Source: CAZEHS01 sp964649745
Lineage (GTDB): Bacteria > Bacillota > Clostridia > Peptostreptococcales > Acidaminobacteraceae
NCBI GenBank assembly: GCA_964649745.1
Contig: CAZYQI010000033.1
Span: 1 to 34,049 of the forward strand
Direction: 5' to 3'
Length of the DNA stretch: 34,049 nt
Shown here: positions 1-6,736 of the stretch, piece after piece
How positions within the stretch are numbered: position 1 is the first letter of the stretch
Layout: every line of letters begins with the position of its first letter
The notes under the pieces: model-generated
The model's input: only the letters and a program-made list of their open reading frames with translations
Told to the model about the DNA's origin: nothing
Databases searched by the model: none
Translations under genes and position numbers: made by a program

Positions 1-1
1 A

Positions 2-85
2 ATCGTCACTGACCTAATCGAGGAGGATGAAAGCACAAAACTCTTTACAGACCCGGGAAACATGGTAGACAAATACATTCACTAA
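2..85 (+). CDS. 3' end of a truncated gene, function unknown
   Basis: An open frame enters from the left edge and ends at a TAA at 83-85, giving 27 C-terminal residues that end in MVDKYIH. The tail is acidic and hydrophilic. A strong hairpin terminator follows at once, which supports this being a real gene end. Too little is present to name a family. Confidence 0.6.
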   Translation: MVTDLIEEDESTKLFTDPGNMVDKYIH

Positions 86-95
86 AATACCCATA

Positions 96-148
96 AACAA
101 CCTGCAAAGGATATCATATTATTTGTGTTTCTTTGCAGGTTGTTTTAC
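96..148 (+). terminator. Rho-independent terminator
   Basis: A perfect 14-bp inverted repeat (96-109 AACAACCTGCAAAG with 131-144) has a 21-nt loop and runs into a short T-rich stretch. It lies 10 nt after the stop codon of the truncated gene at the left edge. The large loop makes the hairpin less typical than most. Confidence 0.75.
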
Positions 149-164
149 TGAGAGGAGTTGTTGT

Positions 165-557
165 ATGAAACATACATCTCTAGTATTGATTGAAATAGCT
201 TTTTACACGTCGGTTTTTTTGTTAAATCTTTTCTAAGTGTTTCGGCAACCAACAACTGCGAATATTCTATTTCTAGTATTCCTCTTCATCTCTTTTATTG
301 CTTTAAAATTCATTTCAATTCGATCAATGATAGCAAATGGAAACGTGCCTACAAACATCTACCTCTTTTGCAGTATAGTGCTTCTTTTTCTTTCCTCCGG
401 CTCAGATTTTTATATAAGAAATTCTTACCGTAATCCGTTTGCATATTTTATTCTGCAAATTGCTGTTACATTGTTTCTCTCATTAATTTTCTACTTATTC
501 ACAAAAAAAATTTACGGATTCTATCTAATGAAATCCAATCGAGAAACACCTCAGTAA
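165..557 (+). pseudogene. Small four-helix membrane protein gene with an in-frame stop
   Basis: A GAGGAG ribosome binding site (152-157) stands 7 nt before the ATG at 165, but the frame meets a TAA at 234-236 after 23 codons. The same frame then continues from a GTG at 237 to a TAA at 555-557. Both halves are strongly hydrophobic. Read through the stop, the product is about 130 residues with four predicted membrane segments, one before the stop and three after it, and a short charged tail. The downstream GTG has no ribosome binding site of its own, so the 106-residue second half is unlikely to be an independent gene. The base composition is AT-rich, unlike most of the window. I do not recognise a family. 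Most likely this is a gene inactivated by a nonsense mutation; a sequencing error is the main alternative. Confidence 0.55.
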
Positions 558-584
558 TTGTTATTGATACTATTCATTATGCAC

Positions 585-616
585 TTGCTTTGGCCCGACC
601 CAATATGTGTTCCTAT
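585..616 (+). repeat. Imperfect direct repeat, copy A
   Basis: A 32-nt segment, TTGCTTTGGCCCGACC then AATATGTGTTCCTAT, matches 1284-1314 at roughly 26 of 32 positions with one gap. The two copies flank the CPBP protease gene in the same orientation. Confidence 0.5.
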
Positions 617-671
617 TTTCAAGATTTTTTAGCTCATCGTTTACATGCCTTTTCTGCGGAGAACCCTTAGC

Positions 672-1199
672 ATGAGAGCACTTCATTTGAAAGATGCATC
701 GATAATTGTGGATGCTTATCTCAGAGAATTACCTGTTCATAGATTCATACTACATATGATTTTTATCACGATTTTTTTGTCGTTCGCAATAATTCCCCTG
801 TTTCTACTGTTTGATATTCAGGAAATGGGTGGAAAGCCCATGGACTTCACAAATATCTTTGATGATCTATTATTGTTCGTGGTCATTGCGCCCGTTATCG
901 AAACACTAGTGTTTCAAACATTATTTTTTTCAGCAATGAGGCTAGTGCATTTCTTTCGAAGACGAATGTACCTCATAATACTTACATCCGCTCTATTCTT
1001 TGGACTTTTACACTCATATAGCGCCATATATGTTTTATATGGATTTCTTGGTGGTATTGTTTTCAGTTATTCATACGCCGTGTACATGCAAAAACCACAA
1101 TCTGCATTTGGAGTTGTCGCTGCAATCCACAGTATAAGAAATTTTCTGTCATTCATTATAGCAGTTGTTCTCCATTTTTTTCCATTGCAGAGCTTGTAG
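672..1199 (+). CDS. CPBP-family intramembrane metalloprotease
   Basis: A 175-residue integral membrane protein with the three short motifs of the CPBP (CAAX protease and bacteriocin-processing, 'Abi') family: ETLVFQ in place of EExxxR, FFGLLH (FxxxH), and HSIRN (HxxxN). These side chains would form the metal-dependent active site inside the membrane. Members process or protect against peptides such as bacteriocins, or act in protein secretion; the substrate here is unknown. I start the gene at 672 rather than at an ATG at 645, because GGAGAA at 658-663 lies 8 nt before 672 and nothing precedes 645. The second glutamate of motif 1 is Thr and the arginine is Gln, so catalysis is less certain than in canonical members. 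It lies in an AT-rich, accessory-looking stretch between imperfect direct repeats. Confidence 0.8.
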   Translation: MRALHLKDASIIVDAYLRELPVHRFILHMIFITIFLSFAIIPLFLLFDIQEMGGKPMDFTNIFDDLLLFVVIAPVIETLVFQTLFFSAMRLVHFFRRRMYLIILTSALFFGLLHSYSAIYVLYGFLGGIVFSYSYAVYMQKPQSAFGVVAAIHSIRNFLSFIIAVVLHFFPLQSL

Positions 1200-1205
1200 C
1201 GCGGC

Positions 1206-1294
1206 GGCTAAAACAATTAAGTAAAACTATCTGTTTCGAATATCGTCAATTGACATAAGAGCCGAACGCCGTTTAGAGCTTAATTGCTTTAGCC
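1206..1294. repeat. Inverted repeat after the CPBP gene
   Basis: GGCTAAAACAATTAAG (1206-1221) is complementary to 1279-1294 with one mismatch, separated by 57 nt. It starts 7 nt after the protease stop codon. There is no T-run after it, so it is a poor terminator. It abuts copy B of the direct repeat. Confidence 0.55.
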
Positions 1295-1314
1295 TGACCT
1301 CATATGTATCCTAT
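1284..1314 (+). repeat. Imperfect direct repeat, copy B
   Basis: Partner of 585-616. It begins inside the right arm of the inverted repeat and runs into the proton-pump gene remnant. Together the two copies bracket the CPBP gene. Confidence 0.5.
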
Positions 1315-1624
1315 GATCGGCATCCCTATTCTCCCGGGGTTTATCAGCAAGTTTGCCTTGGCCCTGGCTGCCATCGAGGCCCACAGGCCCGTTTACCTGG
1401 TGGTGCTTCTAAGCGCCAGCCTGTTAAGCGCATATTACTACCTTCCCATCGTCATCAACGGCTACTTTTAGCGAGGAGAACCTGCACGGCAAGATCCCCT
1501 TCTCCAAAATGAAAACCTTCCGGAGCTTATTCCCTTGGTAGCCCGTTGTCTTTTGTTGGTTGCAGCCGGGCTTTTCTCCGGTCGGCTGATGGATGTTTTT
1601 TCATCTGGAATAACCATTGGTTAA
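1304..1624 (+). pseudogene. Remnant of a NuoN/MrpD-like proton-translocating membrane subunit
   Basis: Three short fragments in different frames together resemble the C-terminal part of the proton-conducting transporter family (NuoL/M/N and MrpA/D). Fragment 1 (1304-1471) reads MIGIPILPGFISKFALAL and then LLSASLLSAYYYLPIVI, which matches the conserved GIPPxxGFxxKF helix and the following SAYYYLxV helix. Fragment 2, in the next frame from about 1473, reads EENLHGKIPFSKMK and stops at 1541. Fragment 3, shifted again, reads LIPLVARCLLLVAAGLFSG and ends at 1624. The N-terminal two thirds and any partner subunits are missing. No single frame can make the protein, so this is a decayed gene end. The exact family member (Nuo, Mrp or Hyf/Ech type) cannot be told from the fragment. 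Confidence 0.7.
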
Positions 1625-1635
1625 CAACTGAAATG

Positions 1636-1912
1636 CAAGAAGCAAAAAGAACCCGCTTGGGGTTCTCTCAGATTGATGAAAAAGACTATCCAGAAGAAAA
1701 ACCCTCTGTGCGGAGCAACCTAACGGAGGTTGGCAAGAAAATAGAACGAGGTCTGTAGCCGTTAGAAATTCACTGTTTGAACGAAGTGAGTTTGAATTTC
1801 TGCGAAAGACCTGTTCGTTATTTTCTCCAACCGGGAGTTCAAAGTTGCGGAGTACAGAGGGTTTTTCTTCAAGCCGAGAGAACCCGCTTGGGGTTCTGTT
1901 TCGCTTCTTCCA
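1636..1912. repeat. 277-bp imperfect palindrome, mobile-element-like or structured RNA
   Basis: The segment can fold on itself almost end to end. The outer arms both carry an AGAAGC tract beside a small hairpin AGAACCC-GCTTG-GGGTTCT (about 1648-1666 and 1879-1897). Further in, AGAAGAAAAACCCTCTGT (about 1692-1709) pairs with its complement at about 1853-1870. The next pair lies near 1731-1755 and 1806-1830, and the apex is the hairpin 1765-1800 (GAAATTCA ... TGAATTTC). No reading frame fits its symmetry. It fills the gap between the proton-pump remnant and the ybaK stop codon, so it could also act as a terminator for ybaK. I do not recognise a named family. Confidence 0.65.
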
Positions 1913-1926
1913 CGGATTATATAGCG

Positions 1927-2412
1927 TTATGGCTCATCGATTTTCCGCAGCACTTCCACGCGACCGCCGCTTACCCGCAGCAACTCCTCCGTGCCGATCT
2001 TCACCAGAGACCGATCCGAACCGCCTCCGGTGAGGATCCACTCCTTTTCCATCACCCGCTGGTCTATCAGCACCGGAACCCCATAGCCGAAGGAGGGCAC
2101 CCCCCCTGCGGCATAGCCCGTATGCTCCAGCACCGCTTCTGCCGTGGCGTGCTTTGGCTTCTTGCAGCCCATAAGACCGGCAATCCGCTTGGAATCCACC
2201 CGGTCTTCTCCCTTGACAATGACTACAACAAATTCCCCGGTCTCCATCACCATACACACGTTTTTCACGAGATCTTCCAATTGAGCTCCGGCCGACTGGG
2301 CCGCCTCCACCGCCGTATGGCAGGATGTTTCAAAGATCAGGTGCTCTGCATGAATTCCCTGAGTCTCAATGTAGCGGTGCAGTTTTTCTTCCTGAGGTTC
2401 CAATTTTCGCAT
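1927..2412 (-). CDS. YbaK/EbsC-family aminoacyl-tRNA deacylase-like protein
   Basis: A 161-residue single-domain protein of the YbaK/ProX superfamily, whose members hydrolyse mischarged tRNAs such as Ala-tRNAPro or Cys-tRNAPro. Recognisable conserved stretches are GEDRVDSKRIAGLMG, with the family lysine, and the substrate-pocket segment TGYAAGGVPSFGYG. The start at 2412 is set by GGAGG placed 6 nt upstream; a longer reading frame that begins at 2496 only overlaps the previous gene. The stop codon of the CheX-like gene (2414-2416) lies 1 nt before this ATG, so the two are probably translationally coupled. Which mischarged tRNA it clears cannot be read from the sequence. Confidence 0.88.
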   Translation of the reverse strand: MRKLEPQEEKLHRYIETQGIHAEHLIFETSCHTAVEAAQSAGAQLEDLVKNVCMVMETGEFVVVIVKGEDRVDSKRIAGLMGCKKPKHATAEAVLEHTGYAAGGVPSFGYGVPVLIDQRVMEKEWILTGGGSDRSLVKIGTEELLRVSGGRVEVLRKIDEP

Positions 2413-2413
2413 A

Positions 2414-3301
2414 TTAATCCTCCAACAGCCCCAGCACAAGATCCGTTCGGCCCCAGGAGGCGATAACGGGAAGGACGTAATAGATTTGACTCCCACACAG
2501 CAGCGCCTGGGTCAGACATATCTGCGGCTCCATTTCCAGTTCCACACCCTTGTCGGACATGTTGACTGTGAAAAGACCGTTCTGAAGGTTTAGAAATTCC
2601 CCTACAGCATCTTCCATAACCTCTTCCACTTCATCCTCCGGCTCCTGAGCAAAACGGCATGCCAGCTGCATGAAGGCCTCACCGCTTCCGCCGATGCCGG
2701 TGATGATCCGTTTAGAGCCTTCCAGAACCTGAGTGGACAAATAGGTTGCCTGATAATCCTCCGTTTTCCGCAAGGCTTCAAACCGGATATTAGGGTCGAT
2801 GAATCGGATGAAGTTTTTAAGGTAAAGCGACACATAATCCCGGCAGGTGTCCCCATCGAATGCTTCATGCAGGTTCAGGAACAGATCAACGTAGGTGTCC
2901 ACCTCTCCGTTCTTCATGGCTTCAAGGGTCTTTTCGTCCAGCGAATTTTCTTTCCGGTAGGCTTCCATCACCTTGTTCAGGGCCTCTAGGTCGAAAAGTC
3001 CACGGTCAAAAAGCACCTGTGCCAGCTGATGGTGTTCGTTCTTCTGAGCGCCCAAGAGGTTGTCCAGCTGATCTGCGGTAAGATGCCCTTGTTCGATGGC
3101 AATCTGACCGAACCGCTTGTCTTCCCGGGCCTGAATCCCATGAATTTCTTCCACTTGGGCAGGAGAAAGCAGCTTTTCACTGATAGCCATGGTCCCCAGC
3201 TTCACATGGGTCTTGGAGGTTTCTTCCAACACCGACAGCAGTACCTCGGCTGATAAGAAACCATGGTTCAGGAGGAATTGACCGAAGAACTGACTAAACA
3301 T
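2414..3301 (-). CDS. CheX/CheC-like phosphatase domain with N-terminal MshEN-like repeats
   Basis: A 295-residue protein in two parts. Residues about 1-125 hold repeats of the type 'LGxxAIxxxLLSxxQVEEI' and 'RFGQIAIEQGHLTADQLDNLL', which resemble the MshEN/GspE N-terminal domain, a fold known in some cases to bind cyclic di-GMP. Residues about 140-295 look like the CheC/CheX/FliY phosphatase fold, with the signature D231-x3-E235-x2-N238 and a proline at 259. CheX-type enzymes remove phosphate from CheY. The gene overlaps the upstream response-regulator gene by 8 nt, which makes that regulator the obvious substrate. It is not next to any flagellar or chemoreceptor gene. The family call for the C-terminal half is fairly firm; the N-terminal call is weaker. 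Confidence 0.75.
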   Translation of the reverse strand: MFSQFFGQFLLNHGFLSAEVLLSVLEETSKTHVKLGTMAISEKLLSPAQVEEIHGIQAREDKRFGQIAIEQGHLTADQLDNLLGAQKNEHHQLAQVLFDRGLFDLEALNKVMEAYRKENSLDEKTLEAMKNGEVDTYVDLFLNLHEAFDGDTCRDYVSLYLKNFIRFIDPNIRFEALRKTEDYQATYLSTQVLEGSKRIITGIGGSGEAFMQLACRFAQEPEDEVEEVMEDAVGEFLNLQNGLFTVNMSDKGVELEMEPQICLTQALLCGSQIYYVLPVIASWGRTDLVLGLLED

Positions 3302-3686
3302 GGCTTTCCCTCTCCTTTACGATTTTCTCCATCATGGCCTCTATCTGCCCCTCTGTCCACGGTTTCTGAATGAATTCTATGGCCCCGGCTTCAAGTGCTG
3401 TCTTCAGCTTCTCTTTGGTTCCCGTTGAGGTGGACATCACAATTTTGGCGCGGGGATCAATCGCGATGATTTCTTTAAGCGCTGTTACGCCGTCCATCAC
3501 CGGCATGACAATATCCATAAAAACAAGATCGGGTTTTTCACTGCGATATAGCTCAACACCCATTTGTCCGTTATCTGCTTCGAGAACAACGACATCATAT
3601 TTTTTTTCCAGAGCCTGACTGAGTTTCCGTCGCATCAGTTTTGAATCGTCACAAATCAGGATTTTGATTTTTTCGCCCATTCCCAT
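3294..3686 (-). CDS. CheY-like single-domain response regulator
   Basis: A 130-residue receiver domain without an output domain. The acidic pair is D13-D14, the phospho-acceptor D58 lies in VFMDIVMPVMDG, the switch serine is S85, and the conserved lysine is K108 in QKPW. Phosphorylation by an unlinked histidine kinase is expected. Signal output would be by protein contact, with dephosphorylation probably by the CheX-like protein whose start codon overlaps the end of this gene. Two ATGs, at 3686 and 3680, are possible starts and neither has a well-placed ribosome binding site: GGGAGGTG lies about 25 nt upstream. Confidence 0.9.
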   Translation of the reverse strand: MGMGEKIKILICDDSKLMRRKLSQALEKKYDVVVLEADNGQMGVELYRSEKPDLVFMDIVMPVMDGVTALKEIIAIDPRAKIVMSTSTGTKEKLKTALEAGAIEFIQKPWTEGQIEAMMEKIVKERESHV

Positions 3687-3766
3687 GAGTCTGGCGCATT
3701 ACGCCGACCCCGCACCTCCCTTTGTAAAAATCTCAACGTACTCTTTTGGTATGGTTCGTCAAAATA

Positions 3767-3787
3767 CCGAATATTCCTTCAATTCGG
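3767..3787 (-). terminator. Possible weak terminator after the QueG-like gene
   Basis: CCGAAT (3767-3772) pairs with ATTCGG (3782-3787); on the minus strand the hairpin is followed by TATTTTG. It sits between the stop codon at 3809 and the next gene. The stem is only 6 bp. Confidence 0.3.
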
Positions 3788-3808
3788 GCAAAATTTAACC
3801 TGCCTGGT

Positions 3809-4501
3809 TTATCTCCGATTCAGATATTTCTGCGTATAGGGACAGACATTGATGCAGATGCCACAGATGGAGTTTTTAAACCCAAGCTTCTGGCAACTTT
3901 CTGTGGCAAACGTCTGGCAGGCGAAGGCATTGTAATAGTTCTGCCGTACCTGATCCGGGCTCCACTTGATGCCGGCAATGGCTTTGGCAGGACATGCCTC
4001 CCTGCACGCCTGACAGGTTCCGCACCCATCTGCTTTAACATTACCCGGGCCCATGGGGGCCGTCGTCAAAACAGTGGAAAATCGGACAGCAGGCCCGTAT
4101 TCCGGGGTTACCAGCAGGGCGCTTCGTCCGATCCAGCCATGTCCTGCCCTCAGAGCCGCTGTCTTATGTGGCATGGAGCTTCGCAGCGCCTTCCAGTCCA
4201 CAGACACATTGGCTACCGTCATGGGTTTTGCTTCAAAGCCATGAGCGATGAGCCAGTCCGCCGCCAGAGTGTCCAGCTTGTCCAGAATGCCGTTCACCCG
4301 GTGATACTCCACATGGTAGGCGACTGTGGGTCCCTGAGTAAGCTCCCGGACGATGGCCGGTTTCAGCGGGACTCCGATGGATACGGCTCCGGTGAAGCCC
4401 GCATCCGTCGCCTCGGCTACATCGGTCATGTCAGAGTATCCCACCAAGCCGCCTCCGAATTCTTTAATCAAAGGGGTAAGCCCTTCCTGCCAATCCTTCA
4501 T
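3809..4501 (-). CDS. QueG-like double [4Fe-4S] cluster protein (short form)
   Basis: A 230-residue protein with two C-terminal Fe-S motifs: C160-x2-C163-x2-C166-x3-C170 (CGTCQACREACP) and C213-x2-C216-x3-C220 (CGICINVCP), with extra cysteines at about 195 and 203. The N-terminal half (GYSDMTDV ... WIGRSALLVTPEYGPAVRF) matches the cobalamin-dependent epoxyqueuosine reductase family, in which KTAALRAGHGWIGR and the following segment are typical. True QueG is about 350-380 residues with a C-terminal HEAT region that is absent here, so this may be a paralogue rather than the enzyme of queuosine synthesis. The start is set by GGAGGAA shortly before the ATG. It lies alone between the signalling cassette and the his operon. 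Confidence 0.75.
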   Translation of the reverse strand: MKDWQEGLTPLIKEFGGGLVGYSDMTDVAEATDAGFTGAVSIGVPLKPAIVRELTQGPTVAYHVEYHRVNGILDKLDTLAADWLIAHGFEAKPMTVANVSVDWKALRSSMPHKTAALRAGHGWIGRSALLVTPEYGPAVRFSTVLTTAPMGPGNVKADGCGTCQACREACPAKAIAGIKWSPDQVRQNYYNAFACQTFATESCQKLGFKNSICGICINVCPYTQKYLNRR

Positions 4502-4622
4502 ATGGGTTCCTCCAGATCAGAAGTTTTCAATGCTAAAAAAAGGTTGATACCCTCAGTTTACTCCAAACCTGCCGGGGATGAAATACCCTGATGCGGATTC
4601 CTGCTCTGTTACAACGATAAAT

Positions 4623-4653
4623 GGGTTGCCCCAAAACCATTCCGGGGCAACCC
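4623..4653 (-). terminator. Hairpin terminator of the his operon
   Basis: A perfect 10-bp stem, GGGTTGCCCC (4623-4632) with GGGGCAACCC (4644-4653), starts 3 nt after the hisIE stop codon. There is no strong T-run on the minus strand, only ATTTAT, so termination may be partial. Confidence 0.7.
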
Positions 4654-4655
4654 AC

Positions 4656-5264
4656 TCATTTGTTATAGCGTTTCTTCAGTTCTTCTTCAATCGCTTCGGG
4701 TTTTATTCCCTGCTCCGCCAATAGAACCATCATGTGGTAGACCAGATCCGCGGTTTCGCTGATCAGCTCTTGGGGATTCCGGTTCTTGGCGGCGATGATC
4801 ACTTCGCTGGCTTCCTCGCCGACCTTTTTAAGGATCTTGTCCACACCTTTTTCGAACAGATAGGTGGTATACGCGCCCTCCGGCATCGTTTCCTGTCTTT
4901 CCATTATTCGCCCATAAAGTTGGTTGAAGATCTGAGGGCCCACCTCGTCGCTGTTTTCAAAGCAGGACCAGCTTCCGGTATGGCAAGCGGGTCCCTTGGG
5001 CATCACCTGCACCAAAAGGGTGTCTCCGTCGCAGTCCACACCCACGCTGAGAATTTTCTGAGTGTTCCCAGAGGTACCGCCCTTATGCCATAGCTCCTGT
5101 CTGCTTCGGGACCAGAACCAGGCTTCGCCGGTTTCAACGGTTTTTTCAAGGGCCTCCGGATTCATCCACGCCATCATCAGGACCTTTCCCGTGGCCTGCT
5201 CCTGAAGAATGGCCGGAACAAGGCCCTGTTCATTATATTTGATACGATTTCGCAGTGTTTCCAA
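4656..5264 (-). CDS. hisIE: Bifunctional phosphoribosyl-AMP cyclohydrolase / phosphoribosyl-ATP pyrophosphatase
   Basis: A 202-residue fusion that carries out steps 2 and 3 of histidine synthesis. Residues about 1-110 are the HisI cyclohydrolase domain (MMAWMNPEAL, WSRSRQELWHKGGTSGN, DCDGDTLLVQV, CHTGSWSCF, with the zinc-binding Cys/His residues). Residues about 115-202 are the HisE pyrophosphatase domain (KKVGEEASEVIIAAKN, ETADLVYHMMVLL). The start codon is TTG at 5264, preceded by AGGGGTG at normal distance; no ATG exists before the conserved region. It begins 3 nt after the hisF stop codon and is the last gene of the operon, followed by a hairpin. The length is normal for the fusion. Confidence 0.95.
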   Translation of the reverse strand: METLRNRIKYNEQGLVPAILQEQATGKVLMMAWMNPEALEKTVETGEAWFWSRSRQELWHKGGTSGNTQKILSVGVDCDGDTLLVQVMPKGPACHTGSWSCFENSDEVGPQIFNQLYGRIMERQETMPEGAYTTYLFEKGVDKILKKVGEEASEVIIAAKNRNPQELISETADLVYHMMVLLAEQGIKPEAIEEELKKRYNK

Positions 5265-5267
5265 ACG

Positions 5268-6029
5268 TTACACCCCTCTCATCAAAACGTCTTTTGAACG
5301 GAGCCATGCCTTCAACTCAGGTATCCGTATATCGCCAAAGTGAAATACCGATGCTGCCAGTGCTGCATCCGCCTTTCCTACGGTAAGTACCTCAAGAAAA
5401 TGGGTCATGGTTCCCGCGCCGCCGGAGGCAATGACCGGCACCTCCACCGTCTCAGAAACTGTCCGGTTCAGCGCCAGATCGTATCCTTCCCGTACCCCGT
5501 CGGAATCGATGGAGTTCAGCACCAGCTCCCCGGCGCCCAGTTCAACACCTCTTGCCGCCCATTCCACCGCATCCATGCCGGTGGCCTTTCTGCCTCCATG
5601 GGTATAAACCTCCCAGCGGCCCGGCTCCACCTGCTTCACGTCCATGGAAAGCACAACGCATTGATTTCCGTACCGTAGGGCCGCTTCGGTGATAAGGGTA
5701 GGATTCGCCACGGCGGCGGAATTAATCGATATCTTGTCTGCGCCGGCCCACAGAAGTTGCTGAAAATCCTCCAGGGAACGAACACCGCCTCCCACAGTAA
5801 GTGGGATCCGAAGAACATCCGCCGTCCGTTCGATGGTATCTACAAAAAACCTGCGGTCCTCATTGGAGGCTGTGATGTCATAGAAAACCAGTTCGTCCGC
5901 CCCCGACTCCGAATAGAAACGTGCCAGGGTCACCGGGTCCTCCACATCCTTGATTTCCGCAAACCGAACCCCTTTTACAACCCTGCCCCTATTCACATCC
6001 AAGCATGGAATGATGCGTTTCGTTATCAT
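5268..6029 (-). CDS. hisF: Imidazole glycerol phosphate synthase, cyclase subunit
   Basis: A 253-residue (beta/alpha)8 barrel that condenses ammonia with PRFAR to give imidazole-glycerol phosphate and AICAR, acting with HisH. Visible signatures are IPCLDVNRGRVVKGV with the catalytic Asp near residue 11, VGGGVRS, SINSAAV, and VIASGGAGT for phosphate binding. The second catalytic Asp is expected in the strand LVLNSIDSDGVREGYD, which also matches. The gene overlaps the end of hisA by ATGA. Length and motif order are as expected, with nothing missing. Confidence 0.97.
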   Translation of the reverse strand: MITKRIIPCLDVNRGRVVKGVRFAEIKDVEDPVTLARFYSESGADELVFYDITASNEDRRFFVDTIERTADVLRIPLTVGGGVRSLEDFQQLLWAGADKISINSAAVANPTLITEAALRYGNQCVVLSMDVKQVEPGRWEVYTHGGRKATGMDAVEWAARGVELGAGELVLNSIDSDGVREGYDLALNRTVSETVEVPVIASGGAGTMTHFLEVLTVGKADAALAASVFHFGDIRIPELKAWLRSKDVLMRGV

Positions 6030-6736
6030 AAATACTCCTTCAGTTGCTCCAGGGATACCTTCCCTTCATAAAGCGCCTTGCCTACGATGACCCCGTATAT
6101 GTCCATCGCCGCCAACGCCCTTACATCCGCTTCGCTGCTGACCCCGCCGGAGGCGATGATGTTCATCCGGGAATTCTCCTTCATATTTTTCAGCTCCACC
6201 AGATTCGGCCCTTCCATTGTGCCGTCTCTGGTAATGTCCGTGTACACAACCGTACGAATTCCCATCGCATAAAGGGTGTCGGCATAAGATACCGCCTCCA
6301 GATTGGAGCTTTGCACCCACCCGTCCACGCAGATCATTCCCTGCCAACAGTCCAGGGATACCACGATGCGTTCCCCGAATTTTTCCGCCAACAGCTCCAC
6401 CAGCTCCGGCTGCTTCACAGCCGAGGTACCCAGAACGATCCGGTGAGCGCCGGCATCCAGCCACTCCTGAGCAGCTTCCAAGCTGCGGATCCCGCCGCCG
6501 ATCTGGACAGGGATGCCGGTCTTTTGGATGATTTCCCTTATGATCCCCTTGTTTTGGGGCGTACCCGTGAACGCGCCGTCAAGGTCCACCACGTGTAGCC
6601 GCCGGGCCCCTTTGCTGAGCCAGTTCTCTGCTACAGAAACCGGATCGTGGTCATACACCGTTGTATGTTCGTCTTTCCCCTGCAGCAGCCTTACGCAGCG
6701 ACTGTTTCGGATATCTATGGCTGGATAGAGAATCAT
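6026..6736 (-). CDS. hisA: ProFAR isomerase (HisA)
   Basis: A 236-residue (beta/alpha)8 barrel, 1-(5-phosphoribosyl)-5-[(5-phosphoribosylamino)methylideneamino]imidazole-4-carboxamide isomerase. It opens the ring of ProFAR to give PRFAR. Conserved stretches are ILYPAIDIRNSRCVRLLQG with the catalytic Asp near residue 8, VDLDGAFTG, IQIGGGIRSL, VYTDITRDGTMEGPN with the second catalytic Asp, and IIASGGVSS. It overlaps hisH upstream and hisF downstream by 4 bp each (ATGA), as is usual in tightly coupled his operons. It is the smallest barrel of the pair and shows no fusion. Confidence 0.97.
   Translation of the reverse strand: MILYPAIDIRNSRCVRLLQGKDEHTTVYDHDPVSVAENWLSKGARRLHVVDLDGAFTGTPQNKGIIREIIQKTGIPVQIGGGIRSLEAAQEWLDAGAHRIVLGTSAVKQPELVELLAEKFGERIVVSLDCWQGMICVDGWVQSSNLEAVSYADTLYAMGIRTVVYTDITRDGTMEGPNLVELKNMKENSRMNIIASGGVSSEADVRALAAMDIYGVIVGKALYEGKVSLEQLKEYL

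Noticed and set aside
1546..1758. Plus-strand frame of 70 residues
   Set aside because: It crosses the proton-pump remnant in another frame and runs into the palindrome.
1777..2466. Plus-strand frame of 229 residues
   Set aside because: It is antisense to the ybaK gene and part of the CheX-like gene, with no ribosome binding site or recognisable domain.
3746..4591. Plus-strand frame of 281 residues
   Set aside because: It is the shadow of the QueG-like gene, whose cysteine motifs clearly set the coding strand.
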